Shown in pieces: positions 15,754-23,896 of a stretch of 57,730 nucleotides of DNA. Made by a program: the position numbers and the translations under genes. The stretch comes from Leptospira fluminis (GTDB lineage: Bacteria > Spirochaetota > Leptospiria > Leptospirales > Leptospiraceae): assembly GCF_004771275.1 (NCBI RefSeq), contig NZ_RQEV01000016.1:1-57730 (forward strand). Reading direction: 5' to 3'. The notes under the pieces were generated by a model. That model saw only the letters and a list, made by a program, of their open reading frames with translations. It was not told the DNA's origin and searched no databases. Positions within the stretch are counted from its first letter, which is position 1; each line of letters starts with the position of its first letter.

Positions 15754-18002
15754 ATTCCCATCCCAATCACAAATACAGCAGACTTTTCGATTACATTCCG
15801 GATTCCGGAATATTAAGAAAATTGAATTTTTCAGCAAGAGTCCTGGCCTCGTCCGCCTACCGTTTCGTCAAGGACGATTGCCTGATGAAGGCTTCCGGAA
15901 TTTCCTACACGACGATCGTTTCCTTGATTCCGATGTTCACCGTGGCGCTCTCCCTTCTTACGATCACTTCCGGCCTGGAAAACAGAAAAGAGGAAATCTT
16001 CGACCGGATCAACGTCTTCTTTCTTGCGAGCAACATCAATCTGGACATCAATCCGTATTTGGAAACGATCGGAGACCTGATCGACGCGGCGAGACAAATC
16101 GGCACCATCGGATTCGTAGTTCTCGTTTTCTCCGCGACAGCCGTACTTCGCTCCTTGGAAAGCGCCTTCAACGCGATCTGGCGCATCGAAGTCAGCCGTT
16201 CGTTTTTACAAAAATTCGTTTTCTATTTTTTCATCCTTTCCATAGGACCGCTTTTGATCGTGATCGGGCAAGGTCTGGTGGAACGAATGACCGACTTCTT
16301 CCGCCCTCCTCACTATCTGAGCATGGACAAGGAACCGGATGGAAAGATCTGGATCGTCGGAGAGAACGGAAGCTTATTCAGGCTGGATAAGGATTTAAAA
16401 GCGGACTATTCGTTAAACGAATCGGATATCGATCTGGAGAATATCCGTTGTCTCGATTCCTTCGGAACCAGACTTGATCTTTGTAAGAAACCGGAACTCC
16501 GTCACGAGGAGTTTATCAGGGTATTGGTCCGGGATGAAAAGGTATATGCCCTATCCAAAAAAGGACTCTTTTTACACCGACCGCTGGAAGGTTCCGTATG
16601 GAGTGCGATTTATTTCGAAAACGTCCAATTCTCCGATTTCGAATTCGTAGCGGACGGAAATTTTTATTTCATTTTCGGAAACGGAGAAGTACTGCATTTT
16701 TTCAACCAAGGAACCAGTTATAAGCCCGTCTTTCCGAACACTTTGAAAATCCGGGCAAACCGGATTTATTTTCCGGAATTCGACCAAGGATATCTCGTGG
16801 ATGACGACGGAAACGTTTGGAAGAGCGAAGACGGAGGCTTAACCTGGAGCGCGAACAAAATCTCCGGGCAAGGTTTAAAAGACATACATAAAATCCGACC
16901 CGGAGAACTCATCGCCGCGGGGGAAAGAGGCGCCGTCTACAAAACCGCGGACGGCGGGCATACCTGGAAAAACCTGACCCACAAACGTTATACGTTCCGA
17001 AAAGTCTGGTCTATGGAAAACCAGGAATCCACGGATATTTTTCTACTCGACTCTTTGGGAAACATTCTGGTTTCCATAGACGAGGGCGAACACTGGAATT
17101 CCTTTTACGTTCCTGCCGGCGGGAAAGTCTTCGCGTCCGTTCTATTCGACAGAAGCGAAAACGGTAGATTCCGACTTTTGAATATCGGCGAATACAAAAA
17201 GATCAGTCTTTCGGAATACAGGGACGTGAAATACGTCACGAAGATCATCCAAGGAGGCGATTCCCTACTTTCCCCCTACAATATATTGAAACTCGCCTTC
17301 CCTTTGACCGCGATCTGGTTGTTTTTCCTATCCTTATTCACGCTGATCCCCAATACGCGCGTCCCGATCCGAGCCTCGTCCATAGGCGCCGCGTTTACCA
17401 GCGCGATCTTTCTGCTCTTCCTGTACGGCTTCCGTGTTTACCTTACTTCGTTCTCGGAAACCACAATGATCGTATATAAGGCTTTGGCGGCCATACCCAT
17501 CTTCCTCATCGGAGTATATTCCCTTTCCTTAATTGTCCTGTACGGCGCCGAGATCACTGCCTGCGTCCAATTTCCGGCGAGGTATCTTGTCCCTTTCCAA
17601 TTGGCGGAAGAACAGCATACCGCGTTCGGATATGAATTCCGGAAACTCTTGGCGGTCCTAAAAGCCGCGTATTTGGTGCAAAAGGAGGAGAAGATTCCGG
17701 CGACGGAAGGAGCACTTGCGGTCCGATCCGGAATCAATCCGGGAGAAATCCCGAGGTTGACCAAAACGCTTTCCCAAGTCGGTTTGTTAAGCGAAACGAC
17801 TGACGAAACCTGGATTCCTTCCGCCTCGGGAGAAGACCTTACTTTAGCCGATTTTTATAGGAAAATCCCCGAACCTCTATTGAAAGAGGACGGGCACGGA
17901 ATCTATCCCGACAAAGTCAGGGAAAAATTGGAACGCACGGAAGCGAACTTCCAAAAGGATCTGGACTCGATCACCTTCCGGGATTTGATCGAGGGAAGAT
18001 AG
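15750..18002 (+). CDS. YihY/BrkB membrane protein with inserted beta-propeller-like domain
   Basis: The 750-residue protein has the YihY/BrkB core in two pieces. Residues 1-190 include K-A-S-G-I-S-Y-T-T-I-V-S-L-I-P and three or so membrane segments. Residues about 505-625 hold the remaining segments with A-E-I-T-A-C-V-Q-F-P. Between them lie roughly 315 residues rich in BNR/Ycf48-type repeats, with D-G-K-I-W-I-V-G-E-N-G, S-E-D-G-G-L-T-W-S and T-A-D-G-G-H-T-W-K. This is a probable propeller on the outer face of the inner membrane. A 125-residue cytoplasmic tail resembles a winged helix. Ordinary YihY proteins are about 290 residues. The start overlaps the preceding stop. Function is unknown. 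Confidence 0.82.
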   Translation: MNSHPNHKYSRLFDYIPDSGILRKLNFSARVLASSAYRFVKDDCLMKASGISYTTIVSLIPMFTVALSLLTITSGLENRKEEIFDRINVFFLASNINLDINPYLETIGDLIDAARQIGTIGFVVLVFSATAVLRSLESAFNAIWRIEVSRSFLQKFVFYFFILSIGPLLIVIGQGLVERMTDFFRPPHYLSMDKEPDGKIWIVGENGSLFRLDKDLKADYSLNESDIDLENIRCLDSFGTRLDLCKKPELRHEEFIRVLVRDEKVYALSKKGLFLHRPLEGSVWSAIYFENVQFSDFEFVADGNFYFIFGNGEVLHFFNQGTSYKPVFPNTLKIRANRIYFPEFDQGYLVDDDGNVWKSEDGGLTWSANKISGQGLKDIHKIRPGELIAAGERGAVYKTADGGHTWKNLTHKRYTFRKVWSMENQESTDIFLLDSLGNILVSIDEGEHWNSFYVPAGGKVFASVLFDRSENGRFRLLNIGEYKKISLSEYRDVKYVTKIIQGGDSLLSPYNILKLAFPLTAIWLFFLSLFTLIPNTRVPIRASSIGAAFTSAIFLLFLYGFRVYLTSFSETTMIVYKALAAIPIFLIGVYSLSLIVLYGAEITACVQFPARYLVPFQLAEEQHTAFGYEFRKLLAVLKAAYLVQKEEKIPATEGALAVRSGINPGEIPRLTKTLSQVGLLSETTDETWIPSASGEDLTLADFYRKIPEPLLKEDGHGIYPDKVREKLERTEANFQKDLDSITFRDLIEGR

Positions 18003-18011
18003 GCTTCCCTC
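17991..18011. terminator. Convergent hairpin between the BrkB-like gene and flgJ
   Basis: GAGGGAAG-atagg-CTTCCCTC is a perfect 8-bp stem with a 5-nt loop; the BrkB-like stop codon lies across the stem end and loop. T tracts are weak on both sides, but the position between convergent genes suits a bidirectional terminator. Confidence 0.5.
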
Positions 18012-18015
18012 TTAA

Positions 18016-18486
18016 TCAAGCCTTCGCGTTCAATTTGGAAACCGGAGGCAAATTGGAAGAGAGAGATTGATAGATCTGTTCCGCCAATCCTAAAGAGGAA
18101 TTTGCGGATAGATTCTTGGAGTATTCGTCGTATAACATGTCCTCGAAGATTTCTTCCGCGTATCCGCCCTCGATCAGACCGGATTTATGAACGGTGGATT
18201 TCATTTCCTTTAACATCATCTTTACGAATACGGATTCGAATTCCACGGAAGCGTCGTATAATTTCTTCCTATACGGATCCGCGGAAATTTCTTCCCGGAT
18301 ATTGTGAGGCATACGCACTTCGGAGGAAGAGACTTTTCCCGACAGCTTTTCGTTGAATTCCTCGCGCAAGGCTTCCGGAAAACTCCGAGCGCCTCGGATC
18401 TGCTTTTCTTCCCGCAACAGATTTTGGATCTCAGGTTTTTCTATGAGATTCAATCTGTTCGAATAATCGTTGATTCTATCGATCAT
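18016..18486 (-). CDS. flgJ: Rod-binding protein (FlgJ N-terminal domain)
   Basis: The 156-residue protein matches the rod-scaffold domain of FlgJ: Y-D-A-S-V-E-F-E-S-V-F-V-K-M-M-L-K-E-M, then the aromatic and acidic end Y-A-E-E-I-F-E-D-M-L-Y-D-E-Y. There is no muramidase domain, as is common outside gammaproteobacteria, so peptidoglycan hydrolysis for rod passage must come from another protein. It is the last gene of the flgG-flgA-flgH-flgI-flgJ run, one base after flgI ends and probably co-transcribed. It acts in the periplasm during rod assembly. Confidence 0.85.
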   Translation of the reverse strand: MIDRINDYSNRLNLIEKPEIQNLLREEKQIRGARSFPEALREEFNEKLSGKVSSSEVRMPHNIREEISADPYRKKLYDASVEFESVFVKMMLKEMKSTVHKSGLIEGGYAEEIFEDMLYDEYSKNLSANSSLGLAEQIYQSLSSNLPPVSKLNAKA

Positions 18487-18488
18487 AT

Positions 18489-19562
18489 TTATTGCACCTC
18501 CAATTCCGCGTGCAATGCACCCGCCGATTTCAAGGCCTCCAGGATGGCTATGATATCCTTGGTCGAGGCTCCCACTTTGTTCAAAGCGTCCACCACGTCC
18601 GAAACCTGGGTGGCCTCCTGTATGACGAAAGACTCCTTGACCGTCTGTTGATTGTCTCTTCCTAGTCTCTGTGTGCGACGGTTTTTATCCGCTACGGATA
18701 AACTCAGTCCGGAACGGGAGACCGCAACTTCGTCGATGACGATACTTCCCCCCATGACGATGACTCCGGTACGCTCGTTGATGACAACTTTGGCTCGAGG
18801 AGAGGATTCCACCGAAATGTTTTCCAGATCGGAAAGTAGTGCCAATAGACCGGGCGACTTTGCGGAAAATCCCGGCCCGACTTCCATCACGATTTCGGAA
18901 GGGGAAAGCGCCTGGATCGATTCGCTTTTCAAGCCGAATTTCTCGGGAACGGTTTCCCTGATTTTATTGATCAGATTGTTCAAAAGGGAGAAATCTGGAG
19001 AGTTGAGTCGTACGACCACACGTTGGCTGGAAAAGAATTCTTCCTTCAACTCGGATTCTACGATCGCACCCTGGTGGACGGTGCCGACCGTCTTTTTGGA
19101 GTTTCGGGAGGAACGTTCGTTGTCCGGTTTTCCTCCGAAGGAAATCACCCCGCTCGCCACCGCATAGATCTTATCGTTCGCGGTCTTTAACGGAGATTGT
19201 AAAAGGACTCCCCCTTCCAGGGATTTCGCGTCTCCTATCGAAGAGACCGTCACGTCCAATCGATCGCCCTTTTTGGCTATCGAAGGAATATTAGCGGTTA
19301 TTAATACGGAGGCGATATTCTTGATCTGGTCCGGCTTAAGATTCGATTCCACGCCCAGATTTTTCAGATAGTTCTTCATGCTCTCGGTCGTCATCGGAGT
19401 CTTGCTATCCCCGGTGCCGGGTAGGCCCACAACGATCCCGTATCCGGTGATCTGATTCACCCGGATCCCTTCGATCTTGGCCAGATCCTTGAGGCGTACC
19501 TCGGCGGCAGACGCTAAGGAAAAACAGGAGAGAACGAAAAAAGATGCGAGAACCCGATTCAT
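18489..19562 (-). CDS. flgI: Flagellar P-ring protein FlgI
   Basis: The 357-residue protein has a signal peptide (cleavage after A-S-A-A) and the complete FlgI sequence: V-R-L-K-D-L-A-K-I-E-G-I-R, G-Y-G-I-V-V-G-L-P-G-T-G-D, G-D-R-L-D-V-T-V-S-S-I-G-D-A and G-A-S-T-K-D-I-I-A-I-L-E-A-L-K. FlgI builds the periplasmic P-ring around the rod. Its start overlaps the end of flgH by 4 bp, and flgJ follows directly. P-ring genes occur in Leptospira but not in Borrelia, so this supports the taxonomic placement. Confidence 0.96.
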   Translation of the reverse strand: MNRVLASFFVLSCFSLASAAEVRLKDLAKIEGIRVNQITGYGIVVGLPGTGDSKTPMTTESMKNYLKNLGVESNLKPDQIKNIASVLITANIPSIAKKGDRLDVTVSSIGDAKSLEGGVLLQSPLKTANDKIYAVASGVISFGGKPDNERSSRNSKKTVGTVHQGAIVESELKEEFFSSQRVVVRLNSPDFSLLNNLINKIRETVPEKFGLKSESIQALSPSEIVMEVGPGFSAKSPGLLALLSDLENISVESSPRAKVVINERTGVIVMGGSIVIDEVAVSRSGLSLSVADKNRRTQRLGRDNQQTVKESFVIQEATQVSDVVDALNKVGASTKDIIAILEALKSAGALHAELEVQ

Positions 19563-20230
19563 TTAGATTCTCCCAACAGCCGGTTCAACTGTTCCAAAAT
19601 GATCCTTTGCTTTTCCTCGTCCGAAAGTTCCGCCTTTAAAGTAACTGATCCGTCCGGATTCGTAATCGTTTTCATCGCGATGGGAGGCCTCAGGTCCTTA
19701 GGCTCTATCCTTCCCACGAATTGGATCTGAAGATCCGCGATCCGATCCGCGTCCACCGAGTTATCTCTGGAAAGAAACTCCGGAGAAAGTCTTCCGCTCA
19801 AAGAAACGGAGGAAGGTTCTCCGTTATACGTGGAAGTCCTTTGCCCCTGTAAGGTTAGGAGCCCGGTGGCCGGATCGATCGCAGTGACCGTCGCGGTAAG
19901 GCTTCCCTTCAATTTTCCTTGGGACTTTATTTTTCCCTTATTCTTCCTTACGATGCTTCTATCGCTGTTAAAGGAAGGGTTGTCCGGAATGATTTTTTTG
20001 TCCGGAACGGATTTTACGGTAATATTCTCGTCCGCGGTGGATTCGATTTCGAATTCGGCATTCCATCCGTCCTTCAAACGGACGAAAACGGCGGTACCTA
20101 CTTTCAGGTTCTGGGACCTGGCATAGGGATTCTTGTCCTGCCATTGGGAAAGCTCCTGCGCGGTAAGAGCCATGCCCGCTCCGACAAGAATCGATAATGC
20201 CGCTAGTCTTTTTCTTCCCGTTACAAACAT
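19559..20230 (-). CDS. flgH: Flagellar L-ring protein FlgH, without a lipobox
   Basis: The 223-residue protein has the FlgH features: S-L-S-G-R-L-S-P-E-F-L-S (the family has G-x-V-x-x-x-D), V-G-R-I-E-P-K-D-L and a T-A-T-V-T-A-I-D-P-A-T-G-L-L core. In enteric bacteria FlgH is an outer-membrane lipoprotein with a cysteine at the signal-peptide end. Here the signal sequence ends A-G-M-A-L-T-A-Q-E with no cysteine, so it should be a soluble periplasmic protein. That suits spirochaete flagella, which do not cross the outer membrane. It lies between flgA and flgI with a 1-bp gap and a 4-bp overlap. Confidence 0.9.
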   Translation of the reverse strand: MFVTGRKRLAALSILVGAGMALTAQELSQWQDKNPYARSQNLKVGTAVFVRLKDGWNAEFEIESTADENITVKSVPDKKIIPDNPSFNSDRSIVRKNKGKIKSQGKLKGSLTATVTAIDPATGLLTLQGQRTSTYNGEPSSVSLSGRLSPEFLSRDNSVDADRIADLQIQFVGRIEPKDLRPPIAMKTITNPDGSVTLKAELSDEEKQRIILEQLNRLLGESK

Positions 20231-20231
20231 C

Positions 20232-21140
20232 TTAATTCTCTAATAGTACGGTATTCTTCTCGACGACCCGCGCACTGAGTTTTCCGTCTTTGGAATAGGA
20301 AGTCACTTCCACGGAATCGCCTACATTCCCGGAACTCAAGGCCTTCGTTTTTGCCTTGAGCACTAAATTGCCGCGCGTGTATACCATTTGGACGTCCCCT
20401 CCCCTCTGAACGTCGAACAGGAAACGCACATGCTTTTTCCGAAGCAGTTCCCCGGGCGGAAGGTCCTTTAAGGCGGTGGCCCCGATGCTTTCCGGACCGA
20501 TCCCGTCGGTAAAGGATTCCTCGACAAACACCGTCCTTTCTTCCAAAGAATCCGCGTCCAACTTCTCGCCTTTTAAGATCGCCTTTTTCGCAAAATAGGC
20601 GGAGGTCTTCTTTTCCACCTTGAATTTGATCCTTTGGGTATGGACCTTTCTTTGTTGGAAGTAATAATCCAAGGACGCTACGATCTGTCCCGCGTGAACG
20701 GTTTGCGGAATGCCCGCCCATCTGAGTTCCACACCGGAAGCAGGGACCGTTCTTTCCCCTCCGATATACGTGATCCGAAATTCCTGCTCGGATTCGTGAG
20801 AGACCTTCGAGATCTCCTTGTACAGACTTTCCTCGAGGTCTTTCGAGTCCAATTCGGAGTTCATCGGGAGAACCAAGGTTTCCTTTCCGGAAAAATGGAA
20901 CTTCGGAAACGACCTTTGCATCTCTTCCGGACGCAATATAACGGGCGCTTCTAGGTTCTTCAACACCACCGGATCCTCCGAGCCGTCCGGCAATCTTGCG
21001 ATTTCGGAAAGTCTTACTTCCTTTTTTTCCGTCAAAAGTTTTCCGCGAAGATAAGCCGTCTCTATCGCATGCAAATCTCCCGCAACCGCTAAAAGCGACT
21101 GCAAAAGAAAGCAGGAAAGCGCGAAGAAACGGCTACTCAT
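20232..21140 (-). CDS. flgA: Flagellar P-ring assembly chaperone FlgA
   Basis: The 302-residue secreted protein carries a signal peptide (about residues 1-25) and a C-terminal SAF/FlgA domain. The domain shows A-I-L-K-G-E-K-L-D-A-D-S-L, then D-L-P-P-G-E-L-L-R-K-K-H-V-R and the end G-N-L-V-L-K-A-K-T-K-A-L-S-S-G-N-V-G-D. FlgA helps FlgI assemble into the P-ring. The N-terminal half is longer than in E. coli and poorly conserved. It follows flgG by 5 bp. Confidence 0.88.
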   Translation of the reverse strand: MSSRFFALSCFLLQSLLAVAGDLHAIETAYLRGKLLTEKKEVRLSEIARLPDGSEDPVVLKNLEAPVILRPEEMQRSFPKFHFSGKETLVLPMNSELDSKDLEESLYKEISKVSHESEQEFRITYIGGERTVPASGVELRWAGIPQTVHAGQIVASLDYYFQQRKVHTQRIKFKVEKKTSAYFAKKAILKGEKLDADSLEERTVFVEESFTDGIGPESIGATALKDLPPGELLRKKHVRFLFDVQRGGDVQMVYTRGNLVLKAKTKALSSGNVGDSVEVTSYSKDGKLSARVVEKNTVLLEN

Positions 21141-21145
21141 TTCGA

Positions 21146-21943
21146 TTAACGTTTCAAGCCGATCGCAGTGGAGAGCATGTTATCCGAAGTTTGTATCGCT
21201 TTGGAATTGGATTCGTAAGCTCTTTGAGCCACGATCATATTCACCATCTCTTCCACGATCTTGACGTTGGACATCTCCAAGAATCCCTGGAGCACGTTTC
21301 CGAAACCTTCCATTCCGGGAGTACCGGGGATTTCGGGGCCGGACGCCACGGTTTCCTGAAACAGGTTCTTACCGATTGCCTGCAAACCTGCCGGGTTTAC
21401 GAAGCGATACAATTCGATCTGTCCGATGACGGTCGGGCGAACATCGGCGCCTATCTTTACGGTCACTTCTCCCTGTTCGGAAATCATAAGCGTGTTCAGG
21501 ATCGCTCCTTCCGGAAGGATGATCGGAGGTTCGAGCAAATACCCGTTGGAAGTCACCACTTGCTGGTTGGAATCGATCTTGTAGGAACCGTCGCGCGTAA
21601 AAGCGAAACTTCCGTCCGGCATTTGGATTTTGAAAAATCCCATTTCGCTCGTGATCGCCAAATCCAATTTATTTCCCGTAGCTTGGAAGGAACCGATTTC
21701 GAACAATTTCTGCGAAGCCGCCGCGCGAACACCGTGTCCCACGTTGACTCCGGTGGGAATTTCGCTCACCGAAGTTGCCGGAGTCCCCGCTAATACCATG
21801 TGCTGATAAACCAAGTCCTCGAAATCGGCTCGATTCTTTTTGAACCCGGTCGTATTGACGTTTGCCAGGTTATTGGAAATCGTATCGATATGGAATTGCT
21901 GGGCGATCATTCCGGTCGCCGCGGTCCAAAGGGATCGCATCAT
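21146..21943 (-). CDS. flgG: Flagellar distal rod protein FlgG
   Basis: The 265-residue protein is full length and typical. It starts M-M-R-S-L-W-T-A-A-T-G-M, with [16 protein letters not shown] near residue 20. It ends with the Q-G-F-L-E-M-S-N-V-K-I-V-E-E-M-V-N-M-I motif and Q-R-A-Y-E-S-N-S-K-A-I-Q-T-S-D. It forms the distal rod of the periplasmic flagellum. It is the first gene of the flgG-flgA-flgH-flgI-flgJ run, so the promoter should lie in the 120 bp before it. That gap contains no obvious sigma28 or sigma54 site. Confidence 0.96.
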   Translation of the reverse strand: MMRSLWTAATGMIAQQFHIDTISNNLANVNTTGFKKNRADFEDLVYQHMVLAGTPATSVSEIPTGVNVGHGVRAAASQKLFEIGSFQATGNKLDLAITSEMGFFKIQMPDGSFAFTRDGSYKIDSNQQVVTSNGYLLEPPIILPEGAILNTLMISEQGEVTVKIGADVRPTVIGQIELYRFVNPAGLQAIGKNLFQETVASGPEIPGTPGMEGFGNVLQGFLEMSNVKIVEEMVNMIVAQRAYESNSKAIQTSDNMLSTAIGLKR

Positions 21944-22063
21944 GGGAGAATACCTCTGGTTTTATATCGGACGATTTGCGATTTTCCCTAGGAATTCCCC
22001 CTTTTTTTGGAGGAATTCCCGTCTCCAAACGGGATTTCAAAAAGGGTGAAAGTCGGAAAAATC

Positions 22064-23227
22064 CTATTTATAATTCCGAAACACCACGCAACGATTGGAA
22101 TTGGTTCCTTTTTCGTTATTGGAAACGTTCCAGCAATTGGCCAGTTTCGTGAATTTTTGGTCGTTGATGTACGTGTTTTCCCAAACGAGACTCGTCCCTT
22201 CGGCGCAGCGAATCACATATTCGTCCAGATTGAATACGGTATTGCCTTTTCTCACCTCTCCCACTTCCATTACCAGGATACCTCCCGGCTGGAGCACGCG
22301 GGACAATTCCCGTAAGGTGCCTTGGATGAATTCGCACCAACCGGCCAATGTGGCGAAGATACTCGGTTTTTGTTCCTTTTCCAAGGAGATGTTTAGGAAC
22401 CAATACCTGAGCCAATTGTCCTCTTCGTAATTCACCTTGTCCAGAAAAGGGGGAGAAGTCACTACCAGATCCACACTGGAATCGGCGATTCGATTCATAT
22501 TCAAGGAGGATTGATTCGTATAAAGATTCCGAGATGAAAACTCGTGAAAAAAAGGCGGAAGCTTTTCCCGTAAATCCCGTTTGAGCTTTTGAAGAATCCT
22601 AGGTTTTACTTCCCGGTATTCCGGAGCGATCCCTTTCTTTTCGTTGTTCCTCTTCTGGGCCAGAGGAGGAATGGAAATTTGCGGAAAGCTGTAAACGGAA
22701 AAAAATCCCGGACTATGACCGTGAAGTCTGGACAATGCGGTGATTCCAAGATATTTCGCTTCTGGAGAAGTATCCTCCGAAAGAATCCGTTTCAAATTTT
22801 TTAATTCTTTTAACGTATCCTTGTGATAGAAATGGAGTAAGTCCGAATCCCCTTCCTCTTCGGGAAGGTCCGAGCTCAGATCGAAACTCGCCAATTTTTT
22901 TTCCAATTCGGATACGGAAGGGATGATCCTTCTGGATTGGGCAAGAGCCAAGGACATGGGACTGATATCGTTATGAATCGCGACATGTCCTTCCAGATTC
23001 GCCTGGATCGCCGTCGTCCCTCGTCCGCCGAACGGATCCAGGACCACGCCTTTTTTGGAACCCAAATACTTTCCGATAAAAAAGGAAGGCAACTCCGGCT
23101 TGAAGGAAGCGCGGTAGCTGACGACGTAATGGATCGAGTGAGCTTGTCTTTGCTTTGAAGTCCAAAATTCCCCGATTCGGATTTTTCTTTCTCTTTCGAG
23201 TATCGCCGTGTTCGTTCTGGCAGCCAT
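22064..23227 (-). CDS. Site-specific DNA methyltransferase (N4-cytosine/N6-adenine type)
   Basis: The 387-residue protein has a SAM-binding motif I of D-P-F-G-G-R-G-T-T at residues 64-72 and N-D-I-S-P-M (motif II) near 86. The catalytic motif IV, T-S-P-P-F, is at 257-261, followed by [12 protein letters not shown]. The S-P-P-F form favours N4-cytosine or N6-adenine amino methylation. Motif I precedes motif IV, with a target-recognition-like region of about 170 residues between them. No restriction endonuclease gene is adjacent, so it is a solitary methylase that may act in gene regulation or protection. It lies between flgG and a divergent membrane-protein gene. Confidence 0.82.
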   Translation of the reverse strand: MAARTNTAILERERKIRIGEFWTSKQRQAHSIHYVVSYRASFKPELPSFFIGKYLGSKKGVVLDPFGGRGTTAIQANLEGHVAIHNDISPMSLALAQSRRIIPSVSELEKKLASFDLSSDLPEEEGDSDLLHFYHKDTLKELKNLKRILSEDTSPEAKYLGITALSRLHGHSPGFFSVYSFPQISIPPLAQKRNNEKKGIAPEYREVKPRILQKLKRDLREKLPPFFHEFSSRNLYTNQSSLNMNRIADSSVDLVVTSPPFLDKVNYEEDNWLRYWFLNISLEKEQKPSIFATLAGWCEFIQGTLRELSRVLQPGGILVMEVGEVRKGNTVFNLDEYVIRCAEGTSLVWENTYINDQKFTKLANCWNVSNNEKGTNSNRCVVFRNYK

Positions 23228-23383
23228 CTACCCTTATTTTTCGGAAGTTCGGAAATTTTTCCCGTTCATCTTTTTACGAAAAGATCGGCGACATAAACGG
23301 AACGACTCTTCGATCGGCTTTCCTGCTTGTCCTGGTAACGTTCCGGAAAAATTCTGCAGAGGAAACCGCAAACGGGAAAGAGG

Positions 23384-23896
23384 ATGATTCGAACGATGGA
23401 AACAAGCGCGATGTATCAGGAGTTCGTCGCGGAAAGAAAATCGAACGGCAGGTGGGAACTGGCCGGATTCGTAGTAGGATACGGATCCTACTTGGTCTGT
23501 TTTTGGATCGTCTTCGGGTTGAAGCGGGAAAACCCTCTTTTCTCCTCCCTCTTCTTCTTAGGTCTATTTACCCGATTTGCCAGCCTCATGATCGGAAGAG
23601 TATTTTTAGTTCCGAAAGTCTTTCTCCGATTGCTCTCCTCCGACGAAAGGGAAAGTGATTCCGCTTGGCAAACCCTCGACATGCACCGCGACGAGATACT
23701 GGGAAGACTTGCGAGAAATATCTTCGGTTGGAACGACCCGAGCGAACTCTACCGTATGGACCGAAAAGAGCTCTGCGATTTTCTGAAAGAGAAGACGGTC
23801 GTGAATTGGCGCAAAATCGCGCGGATCTTCCTGTTTTTCTATTTTCCGGTCTGCGCTTTCGTTCTTTACCTGACGTATCTGGCTTGGACGGAATGA
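23384..23896 (+). CDS. Small membrane protein coupled to the OXA-like lipoprotein gene
   Basis: The 170-residue protein has hydrophobic segments at about 27-44, 53-75 (less clear) and 147-167, with an acidic and basic soluble loop between. W-E-L-A-G-F-V-V-G-Y-G starts the first segment. Its stop overlaps the start of the next gene (ATGA at 23893-23896), so the two are translationally coupled. I do not recognise the family. An alternative ATG at 23396 would shorten it by four residues. Context suggests it works with the downstream lipoprotein at the inner membrane. Confidence 0.55.
   Translation: MIRTMETSAMYQEFVAERKSNGRWELAGFVVGYGSYLVCFWIVFGLKRENPLFSSLFFLGLFTRFASLMIGRVFLVPKVFLRLLSSDERESDSAWQTLDMHRDEILGRLARNIFGWNDPSELYRMDRKELCDFLKEKTVVNWRKIARIFLFFYFPVCAFVLYLTYLAWTE

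Noticed and set aside
20996..21793. 265-codon plus-strand frame opposite flgG and flgA
   Set aside because: It spans two real genes on the other strand and shows no conserved pattern.
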